Of a DNA stretch of 64,000 nucleotides, positions 53,523 through 62,279 are shown in pieces. Positions within the stretch are counted from its first letter, which is position 1. Every line of letters starts with the position of its first letter. Source of the DNA: JAAYDI01 sp052034005 (lineage in GTDB: Bacteria > Planctomycetota > Planctomycetia > Pirellulales > Pirellulaceae); contig JBPOJB010000013.1 in the NCBI GenBank assembly GCA_052034005.1, positions 68,591-132,590 on the forward strand. Reading direction: 5' to 3'. The notes beneath the pieces are model-generated. The model was not told where the DNA came from and searched no databases. It worked only from the letters and a program-made list of their open reading frames with translations. A program made the position numbers and the translations under genes.

Positions 53523-55352
53523 CTACAGTTGGATGCCCAGCGCGGCAGCCAGTTGCCGGCGATAAGCGTCGAAGTCCAACCGGGCGCCTTCGCGCAGGTT
53601 CGTCAGCCCGCTCGTGCGGAGCGTCTCCATGAACGGCCCGAACCGGCGCCGCGCGACGGCCAGGATCGGGGCATCGTCGTCGGCGGCCGCCGCCGACCTG
53701 CCTGCGCCGGCCCGCGCCCGCTCGACGATCGCATAATCCACGCTCATGCGGGACAGCTGGACGCGGCGGAGCACGGCGGCGTCGGGGGCCGCGAGCCGTT
53801 CTGCTTCCTGCCACAAAGCGTCCGCCTGTGCCAGCAGCTCGTCGGTCAGGTGCGGATGCGTGACCGGCACGTAGATCATCACGTGAATGTTCTCGCGCTC
53901 CACGCGATCGTGCAGCAGGTCGATGTAGCGGCGCACTGCGGCGGCGGCGGGCCCGTAATAGGCGGCCAGGAACTCGCTCATCGCCGTCTCCTCGTCGTAG
54001 TCCGGGTTCCACAAGAACTTGGCGGTCAAGTAGCCGCCCAGCGCGGCCAGCTCGCTGTGGGGCGTCTCGTACGTGTCCTGCTCGAAGATCCCCGTCACAT
54101 GGTTCTTCACCAACAGCTGGATATTGTCGTTCCGCACGCGCTGGTTGGGGAACGGCAGCAAGTAGTGCGCGAAATTCGTGGTGTAGTCCCACACCCAGAG
54201 GCGCTGCGAGACCTTGGACCAGCCTTCCAAGTCGCGGCAGAACGCGCGGTTCGCGGCGCAGTCGCACGTGCCCAGCGGGTGCGCGAAACAGCACTCGATC
54301 GAGCACAGCCGGATGATCACATTCGGCCGCGGACGCATCTGCTTCGGCGGCCGGCGCGTCCACTGGTAGGCCAGCGTCTCGATCGCCTTGTCGGGGAATT
54401 CCTTCTCGACCGACTCGGCCACCCGGTTCACAAGTTGCAGCACCGGTGCGATCTGCGAATCCTCCTGCTGAGCGAGCGCCTGGCAGGCGGGGCATTCGCA
54501 GTGCTTGTCCGTATCGTTCTGGGACACGGAGAAGACGAACGCCTCGGGCTGAGCCCGCATGGCTCGCAAGACACCCTCAGTGCACAGTCGGATGACCTCT
54601 TCGTTGGTGCAGCAGAGCTGCGCATAGCCGTCCTGGCGCTGGCCGCCCACCAGCGAGAAATACTCCGGATGTTCGGCGAAGTATTTGTCGGGAGGTACGA
54701 GGTTGGCAAACGTATGGACGAAAAAGCCGTCGCCGAAGCGGATCTTGCCGCCGTGCCTAGCCTCCAGGTGGCCGCGCGAGGAATTGACCCGGTTCCGGGC
54801 GCACCAGTCGCCGTCAAAGCAATCGAAGGTAAAAGGTTCACGGTACTCGAGCGCCGGTACGCGCTGTTCGTCCAGCTGCGGGAGCAGCAGCCGGGGCAGC
54901 TGCGGGATGCGGCTCAGGTCGGGCGTGAACCAACGGCAACCGAGATGGTCTTCCAGGAGCCCGTACACGCCGTAGAGCGTGCCGCGGGGCTCGCCGCCGG
55001 CGATGACCAGATGCTGCCCCACCGTGCGCAGCACATAGCCTTCGCGACCCAACGCCGAAAAATCCACCTCCACCCCGAGACTCCGCAGGCGCGCGTTGTC
55101 GCCCAGGATGATCTCGTGCGCGGAGGCGACTTCCCGGTCCGACACGATCGGCAGTTCCACCCCCGTCATCTGCTGCAGGAACGTCCGCAGCTCCTCGGCC
55201 CCGTGCCGGGTCGACACCGAAGCGTCATCGGACACCACGATGCGATAGGCCGATTGACCGCGGTCGGCCAAGACCAACTCGTCGCCGCGCGCCGGCGACG
55301 TGCCGGCCAGGCATGTCAGAACGAACGCGATTCCCAGGGTCCGCGGACACAT
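53523..55352 (-). CDS. Exported DUF4838 protein, glycoside-hydrolase-like
   Basis: 609 residues. Signal peptide 'LGIAFVLTCLAGTSPARG' is followed by an N-terminal domain like those before alpha-glucuronidases and GH20 enzymes ('GAEELRTFLQQMTGVELPIV', 'GGEPRGTLYGVYGLLEDHLG'). A DUF4838 catalytic-type barrel follows ('FVFSVSQNDTDKHCECPACQ', 'FPDKAIETLAYQWTRRPP', 'QLLVKNHVTGIFEQDTYETP'). It is likely to release a sugar from an outside polymer. GGAGGA eight bases before ATG 55352 sets the start. The neighbours, a sugar symporter and AGE epimerase, fit uptake and conversion of the released sugar. Confidence 0.85.
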   Translation of the reverse strand: MCPRTLGIAFVLTCLAGTSPARGDELVLADRGQSAYRIVVSDDASVSTRHGAEELRTFLQQMTGVELPIVSDREVASAHEIILGDNARLRSLGVEVDFSALGREGYVLRTVGQHLVIAGGEPRGTLYGVYGLLEDHLGCRWFTPDLSRIPQLPRLLLPQLDEQRVPALEYREPFTFDCFDGDWCARNRVNSSRGHLEARHGGKIRFGDGFFVHTFANLVPPDKYFAEHPEYFSLVGGQRQDGYAQLCCTNEEVIRLCTEGVLRAMRAQPEAFVFSVSQNDTDKHCECPACQALAQQEDSQIAPVLQLVNRVAESVEKEFPDKAIETLAYQWTRRPPKQMRPRPNVIIRLCSIECCFAHPLGTCDCAANRAFCRDLEGWSKVSQRLWVWDYTTNFAHYLLPFPNQRVRNDNIQLLVKNHVTGIFEQDTYETPHSELAALGGYLTAKFLWNPDYDEETAMSEFLAAYYGPAAAAVRRYIDLLHDRVERENIHVMIYVPVTHPHLTDELLAQADALWQEAERLAAPDAAVLRRVQLSRMSVDYAIVERARAGAGRSAAAADDDAPILAVARRRFGPFMETLRTSGLTNLREGARLDFDAYRRQLAAALGIQL

Positions 55353-55585
55353 GGTGCGAGTCCTCCAGCAACGGTAGGCGAGATGCATCGGGGCGGAGTG
55401 TGAACGACGACACACCTTCGACGCGCTCGCAGATTGATCACGAATCACACGAATCACGCCCAGCAGACGACTGAAGACACGTGCGCTTCCGACGTCCGCG
55501 CCATTGTCGTAGATTGCGGCATGGACTGCAACCGTCTGGACCGGGTGATGTCGAACTGGGCGAGCCGGGCCCATCCTGTCGTGCC

Positions 55586-56971
55586 CTACCGGGCGAGCGC
55601 GGAGGCGCGTAACAAACGCGGATAGCCAAAGCCGTATAGGGTCGTCGCCACGAAACCGATCAGCGGCAGGATGAAGCAGATGGCCATGCTGTGATACTCG
55701 TCGGCCAGCCACCCCATCAGCGGCGGGGCGATCGCCCCGCCGACGATCGACATGATCTGGAACGATGCGGCGAGCTTGGTGCGTCGACCGAGGTTGTGGA
55801 GACTCATGGCGAAAATGAACGGGAACATGATCGACATGAACAGCCAGCAGAAGGGCAGCACCATCCACGAGACGTGCTTCACGTTGGCCATCACCACGCC
55901 CATGATCAGCATGTTGGCGATGCCGTAGAGGGCCAGCAGCACATGGGGCTTGATCACCTTGGTGATCGCCGCGCCGGTGAACCGGCCTGTCGCGTAAAGG
56001 ATCATGGCGATGGTGATCACGTAGGCCGCGGTCTGTTCCGGACGGCTGGCCTTCGTCAGCTCGCCGTACCACGCGAAGAGCGGGGAGATCGTCTCGATGC
56101 CGCCGGCGTCTTTCGCGATCGCGTTCTCCAGGATGTAGTTGACCGCGAAAGCGTTCACGCCGACCTGGGCGGCGATGTACAAGAACTGCGTGATGATCCC
56201 GCAGGTGAAGTGCGGCTGGAATATGAGGGGAGCCTGGTGGGCGCCCGCGTCGTCGCCCTTGGCGCTGCCCGCATCCTGCTCCTCAATCCGCGGCAGCTTG
56301 ATGAGAGAAAACACGGCCAGCACGGCCAGCACGACGCAGCCGAGGACAACATACGGGATCAGGAGCGATCGGAAGTCGACCGGCGCATCGGGCTCGACCT
56401 GCTGGCCGAAGATCAGCCAGCCGCCGACCGTCGGCGCGATGATATACGCCACCGAGTTGAACGCTTGGGCTACCGACAAGCGGGCTGCCGCACCCGACGG
56501 CGGGCCGAGCACGGTCACATACGGGTTGGCGGCCGTCTCCACGCACGCCAGGCCGCTGGACAGGACGAACAGCGCGAGAAGGAACCCGTTGAAGGTCTTC
56601 CACCACAGGCCGGCCGGGATGAACAGAAACGCGCCGATAGCCACCACCAGCAGGCCCACCAGGATGCCGCGCTGATAGCCGATACGGCGGATCAACAGCG
56701 CCGACGGCAACGCCAACAGGAAGTACGCGCCGAATACCGACGTCTGAATGAAACCGGACTGGAACTTGCTCACCTCCAACGTGTTCTGGAAGTGCTTGTT
56801 CAGCACGTCCAGCATCGCGTGGCAGAACCCCCAGATGAAGAACAGGCAGGAGACCATGATCAGGGCGAACAGCAAGGCCTGCTGGCCGCTCGATCCGGTC
56901 GCCAACGCCGTCGGCTTGGCATGCGCGTTCCGTGCCTGCGTGCCGTCGGAGAAAGGATCATGTGCGTTCAT
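55586..56971 (-). CDS. MFS sugar:proton symporter, FucP-like
   Basis: 461 residues, about 12 membrane helices. 'LFFIWGFCHAMLDVLNKHFQ' and 'LSSGLACVETAANPYVTVLG' are strong marks of the FucP (L-fucose:H+) branch of the major facilitator superfamily. Substrate could be fucose or a related hexose. The C-terminal half has 'FCWLFMSIMFPFIFAMSLHN' and 'GFVATTLYGFGYPRLL'. It opens a minus-strand series with DUF4838 (233-base gap, which may have its own promoter) and AGE epimerase. Confidence 0.9.
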   Translation of the reverse strand: MNAHDPFSDGTQARNAHAKPTALATGSSGQQALLFALIMVSCLFFIWGFCHAMLDVLNKHFQNTLEVSKFQSGFIQTSVFGAYFLLALPSALLIRRIGYQRGILVGLLVVAIGAFLFIPAGLWWKTFNGFLLALFVLSSGLACVETAANPYVTVLGPPSGAAARLSVAQAFNSVAYIIAPTVGGWLIFGQQVEPDAPVDFRSLLIPYVVLGCVVLAVLAVFSLIKLPRIEEQDAGSAKGDDAGAHQAPLIFQPHFTCGIITQFLYIAAQVGVNAFAVNYILENAIAKDAGGIETISPLFAWYGELTKASRPEQTAAYVITIAMILYATGRFTGAAITKVIKPHVLLALYGIANMLIMGVVMANVKHVSWMVLPFCWLFMSIMFPFIFAMSLHNLGRRTKLAASFQIMSIVGGAIAPPLMGWLADEYHSMAICFILPLIGFVATTLYGFGYPRLLRASALAR

Positions 56972-57357
56972 TGCGTGCTCCGCGCCTCTGGTTTCAGGGA
57001 GTCTGCCCGGGCGCATCTGCCCGGCGAAGAACCGTCGTGCTCCAATGCCTGCCGACGGGCGACGAAGGTCCGGAACCTGTCGGCTCGCGCGACGCCCGCG
57101 GCGTCGTTCAGTCCCAGAGTCGACCGTAGCGCGTGGGCGATGTCAAGAACCCCTGGGCCGGAAAACGCCCGGGAACGGACAACGCGACGAGGCCCTCAGA
57201 ACGCGGCCGCCTGCCAGGAGCCCCATCTGCCGGCCGGGGCGGCTGCCCAGCTTGACCGGCCCGCACAGGCTGGTTTTCCCAGTCGACCACGCTGGTGCGC
57301 TCCGCGATCGATTGCTATTCTGGCTCTGCAATCACCAGGTCGAAAGGAGACCGCGGC
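56972..57357. promoter_or_regulatory. Divergent region between FucP-like gene and asnA
   Basis: 386 bases without a gene; it should hold both promoters. I found no clear consensus promoter or long palindrome. Confidence 0.45.
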
Positions 57358-58398
57358 ATGGTCGGCTCGCTCTTCATCCCCCAAGGATACCGCCCGACGA
57401 TGGATCTGCAGGCTGTGGAGTCGGCGATCAAGGACATCAAGGATTTTTTCGAGCGCAATCTGGCGGATGCGCTCAACTTGCAACGTGTCACGGCGCCGCT
57501 GTTCGTCCGCAGTGGGACGGGGATCAACGACGACCTCAACGGTGTCGAACAGCCGGTGCGCTTCCAGGTGAGGGAGGATGGCGGCGCGCAGGTCGAGATC
57601 GTGCAGTCGCTGGCCAAGTGGAAGCGACTGGCTTTGGCCCGGTACGGATTCCAGACCGGCCAGGGACTGTACACCGACATGAACGCGATCCGGCCGGACG
57701 AGGTGATCGACAACACGCACTCCATCTATGTCGACCAGTGGGACTGGGAGAAGATCCTCGGCCCGGACGAGCGCAACCTGCAGACGCTCAAGAATACGGT
57801 GGAGGCGATTTACGACGTGATCAGTCGCACGGAGTTCCATATCGCGTCGCGACATTCGAATATCCGCCCCATCCTCCCGGCGCAGATCACGTTTCTGACG
57901 GCCGAAGAGCTGCGTGCCCTGTACCCGCGGCTCCAACCGCGGGAGCGCGAGGATCGGATCTGTGCGGAGCACAAAGCGGTGTTCGTGATCGGCATCGGCG
58001 GCAAGCTGCAGGACGGCCGGCCGCATGACGGACGCGCACCCGATTATGACGACTGGACCACGCCCCACGGCGAAGGGGGCTGCGGGCTCAATGGGGACAT
58101 CCTGCTGTGGCATCCCGTCCTGGAGCGGGCGTTCGAGATCTCGTCGATGGGGATCCGCGTGGATCCGCCGACGCTCTTGCGGCAGCTGGCCGAACGCCAG
58201 ATGCTCGAGCGCCGGGAGCTGCCCTTCCACCGCATGTTACTCGCCGGACAATTGCCTCAAACGATGGGGGGCGGAATCGGCCAGTCGCGTTTGTGCATGT
58301 TCTTCCTCCGCACGGCCCATGTGGGCGAAGTGGCCTGCGGAATCTGGCCGGACGAGATGGTACAGGCGTGCGCGGCCGCCAATATCCGGCTGCTGTGA
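57358..58398 (+). CDS. asnA: Aspartate-ammonia ligase (AsnA)
   Basis: 346 residues, close to the usual 330-345. It makes asparagine from aspartate, ammonia and ATP, a class II tRNA-synthetase-like fold. 'TAPLFVRSGTGINDDLNGVE', 'QSLAKWKRLALARYGFQTGQ', 'LYTDMNAIRPDEVIDNTHSI' and 'YVDQWDWEKIL' follow the family closely, as do 'SSMGIRVDP' and 'GGGIGQSRLCMFFLRTAHVG'. AAAGGAGA eight bases before the ATG sets the start. Elsewhere this ammonia-dependent enzyme has a patchy distribution. Confidence 0.95.
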   Translation: MVGSLFIPQGYRPTMDLQAVESAIKDIKDFFERNLADALNLQRVTAPLFVRSGTGINDDLNGVEQPVRFQVREDGGAQVEIVQSLAKWKRLALARYGFQTGQGLYTDMNAIRPDEVIDNTHSIYVDQWDWEKILGPDERNLQTLKNTVEAIYDVISRTEFHIASRHSNIRPILPAQITFLTAEELRALYPRLQPREREDRICAEHKAVFVIGIGGKLQDGRPHDGRAPDYDDWTTPHGEGGCGLNGDILLWHPVLERAFEISSMGIRVDPPTLLRQLAERQMLERRELPFHRMLLAGQLPQTMGGGIGQSRLCMFFLRTAHVGEVACGIWPDEMVQACAAANIRLL

Positions 58399-58462
58399 TG
58401 GATCCAGCCGGCCCGGCGAAACGGGCTGCCCGGCTGCCCGCCACCCGCGGCGAACCCGTGGC

Positions 58463-58843
58463 CTATCGCGCGCGAACCAGGAATAATCCCACAGCCCAAT
58501 TCCCGACCATCAGCGCGCACAGCAGCCAGGAGGCGATCGTGTAACGCGGCAGCCGACGGTCGGCCTCCAACCACTGCAGGATCTGGATCAACACCCCGAT
58601 CAGCGCGCCTACGAGCGGCGCGCAGATCACATCGAACAGGTTCTCGGCGGTGACGCCATGGAGGTGGCAGAAGTAGATCCCCATCGCCAGCGCCACACAG
58701 CCGAAGAGCACCGCCGTCGCGTCGATCTGCCGCAGATACGCGAAGTACAGCGCCAGCGCGAAAACCATCCCGAAGAGCGCGCTCAGCCCAAACTGAGGAC
58801 GCGGCTCAGGCGCGTCAACGGGCGGGGTGTCCAGGTCCAACAT
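58463..58843 (-). CDS. Small membrane protein of unknown function
   Basis: 126 residues with about four membrane helices ('SALFGMVFALALYFAYLRQI', 'AVLFGCVALAMGIYFCHLHG', 'VICAPLVGALIGVLIQILQW', 'ASWLLCALMVGNWAVGLFLV') after a Pro-rich cytoplasmic N-terminus. I do not recognise the family. ATG 58843 has GAAGGAG ten bases upstream; a TTG two codons earlier has better spacing and could be the start. It follows the MFS gene on the minus strand and converges with asnA. Confidence 0.65.
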   Translation of the reverse strand: MLDLDTPPVDAPEPRPQFGLSALFGMVFALALYFAYLRQIDATAVLFGCVALAMGIYFCHLHGVTAENLFDVICAPLVGALIGVLIQILQWLEADRRLPRYTIASWLLCALMVGNWAVGLFLVRAR

Positions 58844-58914
58844 GCGCAACCGTACTCCTTCGTCCGTTTACCGGAGCGTCACGATCCGCGTCGGTTGTGG
58901 CGAGTCGGCACAGC

Positions 58915-60168
58915 TCACAATGACAGCCCGCCACCGCTCGTTATGTGCTGTACCAGACCGACTTCGGCGGCTTCGGCGACTTCGGCAGGGAATGACAGCC
59001 CGCCACCGCTCGTCGTGTGCAGCACCAGGGCGGTCGCAGTGAGCCCGACCGCCGCGGCCACGGCGATCAGGAACGCGCGCTGGATGCTCGTCTTGCGGGC
59101 GTAGATGCCGATCAACATCGGGATAATCGACCAGCCGACGCCGCCCACCATGAAGAACAGGCCCACGGCGCGGCCGCCGAGCAGTGGACTGATGTCGCGC
59201 TCAACATGCCCGGTCAGCACGCCTACGATCGTGGGGAACGTGGGGCCGAACACAAGACCCGTCAGCACGACCACCGCGCCCGCCATCGCACGCCCGCGAC
59301 TCAATACGGTGCCGCCCCACGCCGCGATGCACAGGATCGCCAGAAAGATGATCAACCGGGTATCGCCGCCGGCCGGCAACGGGTATGACGCCACGATCAG
59401 GGCCATCGCCAGACGCGACAAGGTGAACGTCAGCCAGAACCCCGACAACAGCGTGGCCGCACGTCCCTCGGCGATCCCCCGTTCCACCAGGTAGGTGGTC
59501 GCCCAGGCCGCCATGGTGGCCTCCATCGGTGCATAGAACAGCAGCGCCAGGGCCGTCAGCCACATGACCCGGTCGGTCAACAGCATGCCGATGCCGGGGT
59601 CCGTACCCTGCTCGGCCGCCGGCAGGAGCTTGTGAAAATCGACGCCCAAGGCCAATACGCCGGCCAGAAGTGAGAACGCGGCCAGGATGAACAGCGCCGG
59701 CGCGAAGCGGACGCGCTGCAACAGCAGCGCGATCACCAGCGGGGTCGCGAAGGCGCCCACACCAAAGAAGAAGTTGCCCATGTTCATGGCGAATGTGGGC
59801 TCGCCGCCAAACGCTTTCTGCATCAGCACGTTCAGCACGTTGATCAATGCAGACCACCCGGCGCTCAACAGCAGCACGGCGACCAGGGCCGACCAGTATC
59901 TCGTCGAACGCGCGAAGGTCACCAGGCTGGCCGCGATCAGGATGGAGCCGCCGACGACCACGTACTGCTTGTCCAACAGGTCCGTCAGGAAGCCCATCGC
60001 CAACATCACGGGAATCATGGCGAAACCGAACATCGACACCAAACCGCCGACACGCGCCTCGTCGATCTCCAGGCGCTGTGCCAGCGGGATCTTCACGCTG
60101 CCGATAAACGCGCTGCCCATGCCACAGGCCAGCAGGCCCGCAATCCAGGTCGGGATCTGTAGATTCAT
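58915..60168 (-). CDS. MFS transporter with repeat-derived C-terminus
   Basis: 417 residues, about 12 membrane helices ('WIAGLLACGMGSAFIGSVKI', 'LTDLLDKQYVVVGGSILIAA', 'ALLFYAPMEATMAAWATTYL'). It belongs to the major facilitator superfamily; the substrate is unknown. The last 33 residues repeat a unit ('HTTSGGGLSF' then 'HITSGGGLSL', 24 residues apart) coded by a 72-base tandem duplication at the 3' end. The C-terminus thus appears to be a later addition. It lies 266 bases downstream of the C69 peptidase gene on the same strand. Confidence 0.85.
   Translation of the reverse strand: MNLQIPTWIAGLLACGMGSAFIGSVKIPLAQRLEIDEARVGGLVSMFGFAMIPVMLAMGFLTDLLDKQYVVVGGSILIAASLVTFARSTRYWSALVAVLLLSAGWSALINVLNVLMQKAFGGEPTFAMNMGNFFFGVGAFATPLVIALLLQRVRFAPALFILAAFSLLAGVLALGVDFHKLLPAAEQGTDPGIGMLLTDRVMWLTALALLFYAPMEATMAAWATTYLVERGIAEGRAATLLSGFWLTFTLSRLAMALIVASYPLPAGGDTRLIIFLAILCIAAWGGTVLSRGRAMAGAVVVLTGLVFGPTFPTIVGVLTGHVERDISPLLGGRAVGLFFMVGGVGWSIIPMLIGIYARKTSIQRAFLIAVAAAVGLTATALVLHTTSGGGLSFPAEVAEAAEVGLVQHITSGGGLSL
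58919..59028 (-). repeat. Tandem duplication at the 3' end of the MFS gene
   Basis: Two 38-base copies (58919-58956 and 58991-59028), 34 of 38 bases identical, start 72 bases apart and so in frame. The intervening sequence is built on a GACTTCGGCGGC-type repeat. Confidence 0.85.
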
Positions 60169-60434
60169 CGTGCATTACCCTTGTGTGTGACCTGCCGCTT
60201 GTGCCGAATGACCGCCGGTTCGCCCGCGCGACGCCGCGCTCAGCCTGGTACCCCCCGCACGACGCCATACCAGCAGGCTGCCTGATTGTCCGCCAAATCG
60301 TCGCGCGAATCAAGAACCTGGCCGCGCGTCGCGAGGCGATCGAGCGAACGGGACCACACCGGGCCGCTTCCGGCTCGCCGTGCGGCACTCCCTGCCCGTG
60401 ATGCGTCCTGCCCCGGGGCGCCCGGTGCGCCGGG

Positions 60435-62114
60435 TCACTGGGGCATCTTCAGATGCTCGCCGTGTTCCGTCACGATCCGGCGGTACCAGGCGGCACCGTA
60501 ACCGGGCTGGACCACCTTCGGATTGCGGTGCGGAGGGTCGGCGAACTTGATGTTCCCGTCCATGTATTTGAGGAACAGTTGCCGGTACAGCTCGCGCCAG
60601 CGGCGGGCCGTCTCGTCGCCCTGTTTGACCGAGTATTCCGTGAGGAAATCGGCCGCCATGTGCGGGTCGGCCTGGTGGAGTTCCACGGCGGCTTTGTCGA
60701 TGGCCGGCGTGTAGGCCAGGAACTTCTCCTCCAATTCGCGCTGCACCGCCTGGATGTCGACGATGATGTCGCAATAGCGCGTGTAAGCCAGGTTGGCGAC
60801 CTGGTTGAACGCCCAGAACGCCGCGTCGTCCGACCAGGTCATCATGTCGCCGTTGCCCACCGCGTAGGCGCGCGGCGCACGCGTGATGGATCCGTACATT
60901 GGGACGAAGACTGTGCTCTTGGCGTCGTCGACGCCGAACCAGAGCAGTGCGCCGACCGGATCGGGCAGCCAGGACCGCGACTGGGCAACGAACACGAAGC
61001 CGGTCTGCTGCGTGGCGATGGCCCGCTCGTTCAGATACGTCTGGTCGTCCACCGTGAAGGTGAGCGGCCGCCAGCGATAGGGCAGCGCGTACGGCCCGGC
61101 CCCGACGTCCTGCGTCATGTCGAGAGGCGTCCCTTCAAAGGCATCGCGCATGAACGCGAACATGTCGCGGACCGAGACCTTCTTCTTGGGCTGGATCCAC
61201 AGCGGCATGCGGCGGCTCAGATCGTGTCCCAGCGCGTATTGGACATACTGGTCCATGTCCGGATCCAGCTGCCGGAAGATCGCCCAGACCCGCGCCTCGC
61301 AGATCCGCGCAGCCGCGAAATCGAGCGGAGCATAGGTATCGGAAAAACTGAAGTCCTCGTCCGCGCCGGAATACCAGTGCTTGCCACGCGCAAAACTGAT
61401 CACGTCGTGCGCGTACACCACCTCGACGTCGGGGGCATCGAGCAAATCCAACTGCTGCGACGTGATGGAACGCCGACCGTCCGCCAGCGGGAACGTCCGA
61501 ATGCGGGCGTGGTTCGCGTGGCCTGAGACGTACCCGTCCGGCACGCGCATCGCAACCCACACCGCGCCCTTGGCGTCCTCGCCCTTGCCGATCAGCTCGA
61601 GAATCCAGGCTTCGTGCGGATCGGAGATGGAAAACGACTCCCCGCTGCTGTAGTACCCATGCGCGTCCACGAGCTGGACGATCGTCCGGATGGCCGCGCG
61701 GGCGCTCTTGGCGCGCTGCAGCGCAATGTACATCAGGCTGCCGTAGTCCATGATGGCGCCCTTCTGCGCACCAAGCTCCTGCCGGCCGCCGAAGGTCGTC
61801 TCGCCAATCGCCACCTGGTGCTCGTTGATGTTCCCGACGACGTTGTACGTGTGCGGGACCTGCGGGATCTGGCCCAACAGCTCGCCGGTGTCCCATTCGC
61901 GCACCTCCAGCAGCGCGCCCTCCGGCCAGTCCCTGGCCGGCCAGTGGTACAGCTCGCCATACAGCACGTGGGAATCCGCCGAGTAGCTGATCATCGTGGA
62001 ACCGTCGGCCGACGCTCCCGGCGTGACCAGGAAATTCGTGCAGGCATCGGCCGGTCCCACGGCCGCCCAGGAGATCCACATACACAGGGCCGTCATCATG
62101 TTGCGTCGCGTCAT
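60435..62114 (-). CDS. Exported C69-family dipeptidase-like protein
   Basis: 559 residues. C69 enzymes are N-terminal nucleophile hydrolases. A signal peptide ends 'AAVGPADA' directly before 'CTNFLVTPGASADGSTMISY', so cleavage would expose Cys25 as the nucleophile. The ASADGS segment and 'GNINEHQVAIGETTFGGR' (substrate loop) are typical, and 'AHGYYSSGESFSISDPHEAW' is also conserved. The C-terminal 150 residues lie beyond the core. ATG 62114 has GGAAAG eight bases upstream; a GTG at 62123 is less likely. It is divergent from the M28 peptidase gene across a region holding a perfect palindrome. Confidence 0.88.
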   Translation of the reverse strand: MTRRNMMTALCMWISWAAVGPADACTNFLVTPGASADGSTMISYSADSHVLYGELYHWPARDWPEGALLEVREWDTGELLGQIPQVPHTYNVVGNINEHQVAIGETTFGGRQELGAQKGAIMDYGSLMYIALQRAKSARAAIRTIVQLVDAHGYYSSGESFSISDPHEAWILELIGKGEDAKGAVWVAMRVPDGYVSGHANHARIRTFPLADGRRSITSQQLDLLDAPDVEVVYAHDVISFARGKHWYSGADEDFSFSDTYAPLDFAAARICEARVWAIFRQLDPDMDQYVQYALGHDLSRRMPLWIQPKKKVSVRDMFAFMRDAFEGTPLDMTQDVGAGPYALPYRWRPLTFTVDDQTYLNERAIATQQTGFVFVAQSRSWLPDPVGALLWFGVDDAKSTVFVPMYGSITRAPRAYAVGNGDMMTWSDDAAFWAFNQVANLAYTRYCDIIVDIQAVQRELEEKFLAYTPAIDKAAVELHQADPHMAADFLTEYSVKQGDETARRWRELYRQLFLKYMDGNIKFADPPHRNPKVVQPGYGAAWYRRIVTEHGEHLKMPQ

Positions 62115-62161
62115 GGGTTTCACTTTCCGCTGGACTCCAGGTAGTAGTCAATCGGTGGCCG

Positions 62162-62179
62162 AACCATATATATATGGTT
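62162..62179. promoter_or_regulatory. 18-bp perfect palindrome between divergent peptidase genes
   Basis: AACCATATATATATGGTT reads the same on both strands. It lies 48 bases upstream of the C69 start and about 100 upstream of the M28 start, in an AT-rich patch unlike its surroundings. It could be an operator for a dimeric regulator. Confidence 0.45.
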
Positions 62180-62279
62180 GCCTGCCGACTCTAACGGTAC
62201 ACTGGACGATTAGCAAGTATGTAGGCCGCCGCGCGGGCCACGGCGACCTGACAGCAACCGTGCCATCAGGCGCGTTGCC

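Noticed and set aside
28481..62160. Shared 15-mer AGTCAATCGGTGGCC at 28481-28495 and 62146-62160
   Set aside because: One or more exact 15-base matches are expected by chance in a window of this size, and the flanks do not match.
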